This document shows positions 62,517-64,000 of a stretch of 64,000 nucleotides of DNA, piece by piece. The notes beneath the pieces are model-generated. The model was not told where the DNA came from. It did not search any database and saw only the letters and a list, made by a program, of their open reading frames with translations. Each line of letters opens with the position of its first letter. Within the stretch, counting starts at the first letter, position 1. Location of the stretch: the NCBI RefSeq assembly GCF_004366795.1, contig NZ_SORF01000002.1:62001-126000 (forward strand), read 5' to 3'. Both the position numbers and the translations under genes were made by a program. The stretch comes from Alicyclobacillus sacchari (GTDB lineage: Bacteria > Bacillota > Bacilli > Alicyclobacillales > Alicyclobacillaceae).

Positions 62517-62752
62517 GGCTATCCCTTCAATCGCTCAAGATTGCATAGATAAGGTATGTCCAAAGGTGCGGACACAGACCACAAGAACCAACTTTGGTTG
62601 CGGGACAGCCGAATCGGTGTTAGCAAATCGTCACATAACCAGGTTCTTGAAATGAATTTGAAGCAGATATTTTAGTTTACCCAGTAGATAACCAGACAGG
62701 CGCTGCCCAAACGGGTGGCCTTTATTTTGGGAGATTTACTGGGGGGAGTCTT
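62517..62752. other. Divergent intergenic region with a hairpin before the lipoprotein gene
   Basis: No gene is seen. A hairpin near 62698-62722 (GCCC-AAAC-GGGT flanked by AGGC/GCCT) is followed by TTTATTTT, a terminator-like structure about 25 bp before the lipoprotein start. TTGAAA with a TATTTT 15 bp downstream is a weak promoter candidate upstream of it. The hairpin may be an attenuator; I recognise no known riboswitch. Confidence 0.4.
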
Positions 62753-64000
62753 ATGCAGCAGACGAAGTGGACGGTGGCTGCCTTGAGTCTTGGTATGCTG
62801 TTTGCCGTCACGGGCTGTGCGTCGGATTCGGCGGATCGCGCTGGGGAGGCTGACGTTCAGCCAAAGGTCAGCACGGTGTCAGATGTTGCAAACAGTACGA
62901 CTGCCACTGGCGATGAAACGAATTCGACCGCCGCTTCGCAGCAAGATGGAGCTGCGGCGGCTTCGTCCGTTAAGCAGCCTGTCCTATACAACACACACCT
63001 CGCGCCTAAGGTATACGGCATGCGCAAATTCCCGTATCCATACGAGGCAATGTTGGCCATCTCCTCGGATGCGGACAGCGAAACGTTGCGCAAGTTCAAT
63101 TTGGTCCATGAGTTTATCAACACGACGCAGATGACGCCGCTTGGCCGGGGACTAGGTCTCGACTTTGCGGATTCATTTTTTATGTACAACGGAAACAACG
63201 AACCAGGTTACGTCGACATCGATCAAGAGCCGATGTCAGACGAACTGTCCTACTTCAAAGGTGTGTCGGACGAGCCCTATGCCGCAAGTGTCATCAATCA
63301 TTACATTCACGTCGGCTGGATCGATACCATGCACACGTACGGCGATTTCAGCAGGGTCAATCCGCACCAGACCTTGTTCACGCGCCAACTGGCCAAACAG
63401 GCCATTCAGGCGTTGAAGGCAAACGGCGATGCCATTACCGTGTGGACGGATCACGGCAATAAATCGAACGTGGATAATTTCGGGGACTATGGTAAGTCTC
63501 CGTTTTACTCGTACCAACAAGGGGCAAATCCGTGGTCCAAGTATTACCATACGGATTTGACCATTCCATATGGCATTCGATTTGTATGGCCGGACTCGTC
63601 GAGTGACGAGTTTGGTATGAAGTCGATGATCTACCCGTTGATGTTGCCAGATGGGCAGCGAGTGTGGGGGTTTTGGCGGTATACCAACGAAGGTTATACG
63701 AAGAAGGGCGATCCGGAGTGGAACTGGACCCCATTCAATCTTGCCGAGCAATTGACGCCCGCACACTTTGCGCAAATTGAACGAGAGCATGAGTACTCCA
63801 TTGTGGCACAGCACCTATCGGGAACGAACTATCCGGGCGTATTGCCGACAAGCGCTGTCGACGCCTTGCGTCTATTGGCGGCGCAATATCATGAAGGAAA
63901 AATTCTGGTTACGCGTACCAGCCGGTTGTTGACCTACAATGTAACCCAGCAGTATGTCTGGTATGACGTTACGTATGGGCAAGGAAAAGCCTATATTCAC
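62753..64000 (+). CDS. Lipoprotein of unknown function, C-terminus cut by window edge
   Basis: 416 residues are present, running off the window end. The ATG at 62753 has GGGGGGAG upstream. A lipoprotein signal ends in VTGC with Cys near residue 23, followed by a Ser/Thr/Ala-rich spacer to about 77. The mature part starts PYPYEAMLAISSDADSE and has Asp and His stretches (HVGWIDTMHTYGDFSR, AITVWTDHGNKSN) that recall glycoside hydrolase/deacetylase folds. This resemblance is weak. It follows the flippase gene divergently and may act on an extracellular polysaccharide. Confidence 0.7.
   Translation, partial: MQQTKWTVAALSLGMLFAVTGCASDSADRAGEADVQPKVSTVSDVANSTTATGDETNSTAASQQDGAAAASSVKQPVLYNTHLAPKVYGMRKFPYPYEAMLAISSDADSETLRKFNLVHEFINTTQMTPLGRGLGLDFADSFFMYNGNNEPGYVDIDQEPMSDELSYFKGVSDEPYAASVINHYIHVGWIDTMHTYGDFSRVNPHQTLFTRQLAKQAIQALKANGDAITVWTDHGNKSNVDNFGDYGKSPFYSYQQGANPWSKYYHTDLTIPYGIRFVWPDSSSDEFGMKSMIYPLMLPDGQRVWGFWRYTNEGYTKKGDPEWNWTPFNLAEQLTPAHFAQIEREHEYSIVAQHLSGTNYPGVLPTSAVDALRLLAAQYHEGKILVTRTSRLLTYNVTQQYVWYDVTYGQGKAYIH

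Overview
The window is a chromosomal core segment of an endospore-forming Gram-positive bacterium (Bacillales). The gene order follows the Bacillus subtilis rimP-to-hfq region closely: rimP-nusA-rnpM-rplGA-infB-rbfA, truB-ribF-rpsO-pnp-ylxY-mlpA, dpaAB-asd-dapG-dapA-rnjB-tepA-ylzJ-ftsK, ymfK-rodZ-pgsA-cinA-recA, rny-ymdB-spoVS, and miaB-ricA-mutS-mutL-miaA-hfq. Sporulation genes (dpaA/B, spoVS, cotE, YheC/D-type coat proteins, a spoVAF-like gene, a spoVB-like gene) are spread throughout. The fairly high G+C, frequent TTG/GTG starts and local rearrangements fit Alicyclobacillaceae (an Alicyclobacillus-like organism). That genus-level placement is inference.

Region by region: 1-1.3 kb is the minus-strand typA/bipA GTPase, cut by the window edge. 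1.4-10.4 kb is the transcription-antitermination, translation-initiation and ribosome-maturation operon plus ribF and rpsO. 10.4-15.4 kb holds pnp, a pseudo-deacetylase (YlxY), an M16 peptidase and dut. 15.5-20.3 kb is the dipicolinate/diaminopimelate operon, preceded by a near-consensus sigma-K promoter. 20.4-26.1 kb holds RNase J, TepA, YlzJ and an FtsK/SpoIIIE translocase. 26.1-36.1 kb holds small hypotheticals, a BMP-like lipoprotein, ymfK, rodZ, yajQ, pgsA, cinA, a DEAD-box helicase and SOS-controlled recA with recX. 36.1-40.8 kb holds rny, ymdB, spoVS, an M19 dipeptidase and cotE.

40.9-46.2 kb is the most unusual part. Four consecutive genes follow cotE: three YheC/D-type ATP-grasp proteins and one protein joining a degenerate ATP-grasp-like half to a glutamine-synthetase-like COOH-NH2 ligase domain. 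They look like a coat-associated peptide-bond-forming (amidoligase) cassette placed between spoVS and miaB. No experimental function is visible from sequence; this is the best candidate for an undescribed system.

46.2-55.1 kb returns to housekeeping: miaB, a cysteine-tailed YmcA/YlbF protein, mutS, mutL, a methyltransferase, miaA and hfq. 55.2-55.8 kb is a seven-tRNA cluster (Thr-Tyr-Trp-Ala-Asn-Thr-Val) with its own promoter and terminator. 55.8-64 kb is accessory: an enoyl-CoA hydratase, a small two-helix membrane protein next to an orphan SpoVAF-like germination protein, a secreted NlpC/P60 hydrolase, galE, a SpoVB-like flippase and a lipoprotein cut by the window end. I see no CRISPR array, insertion sequence, prophage or rRNA gene.
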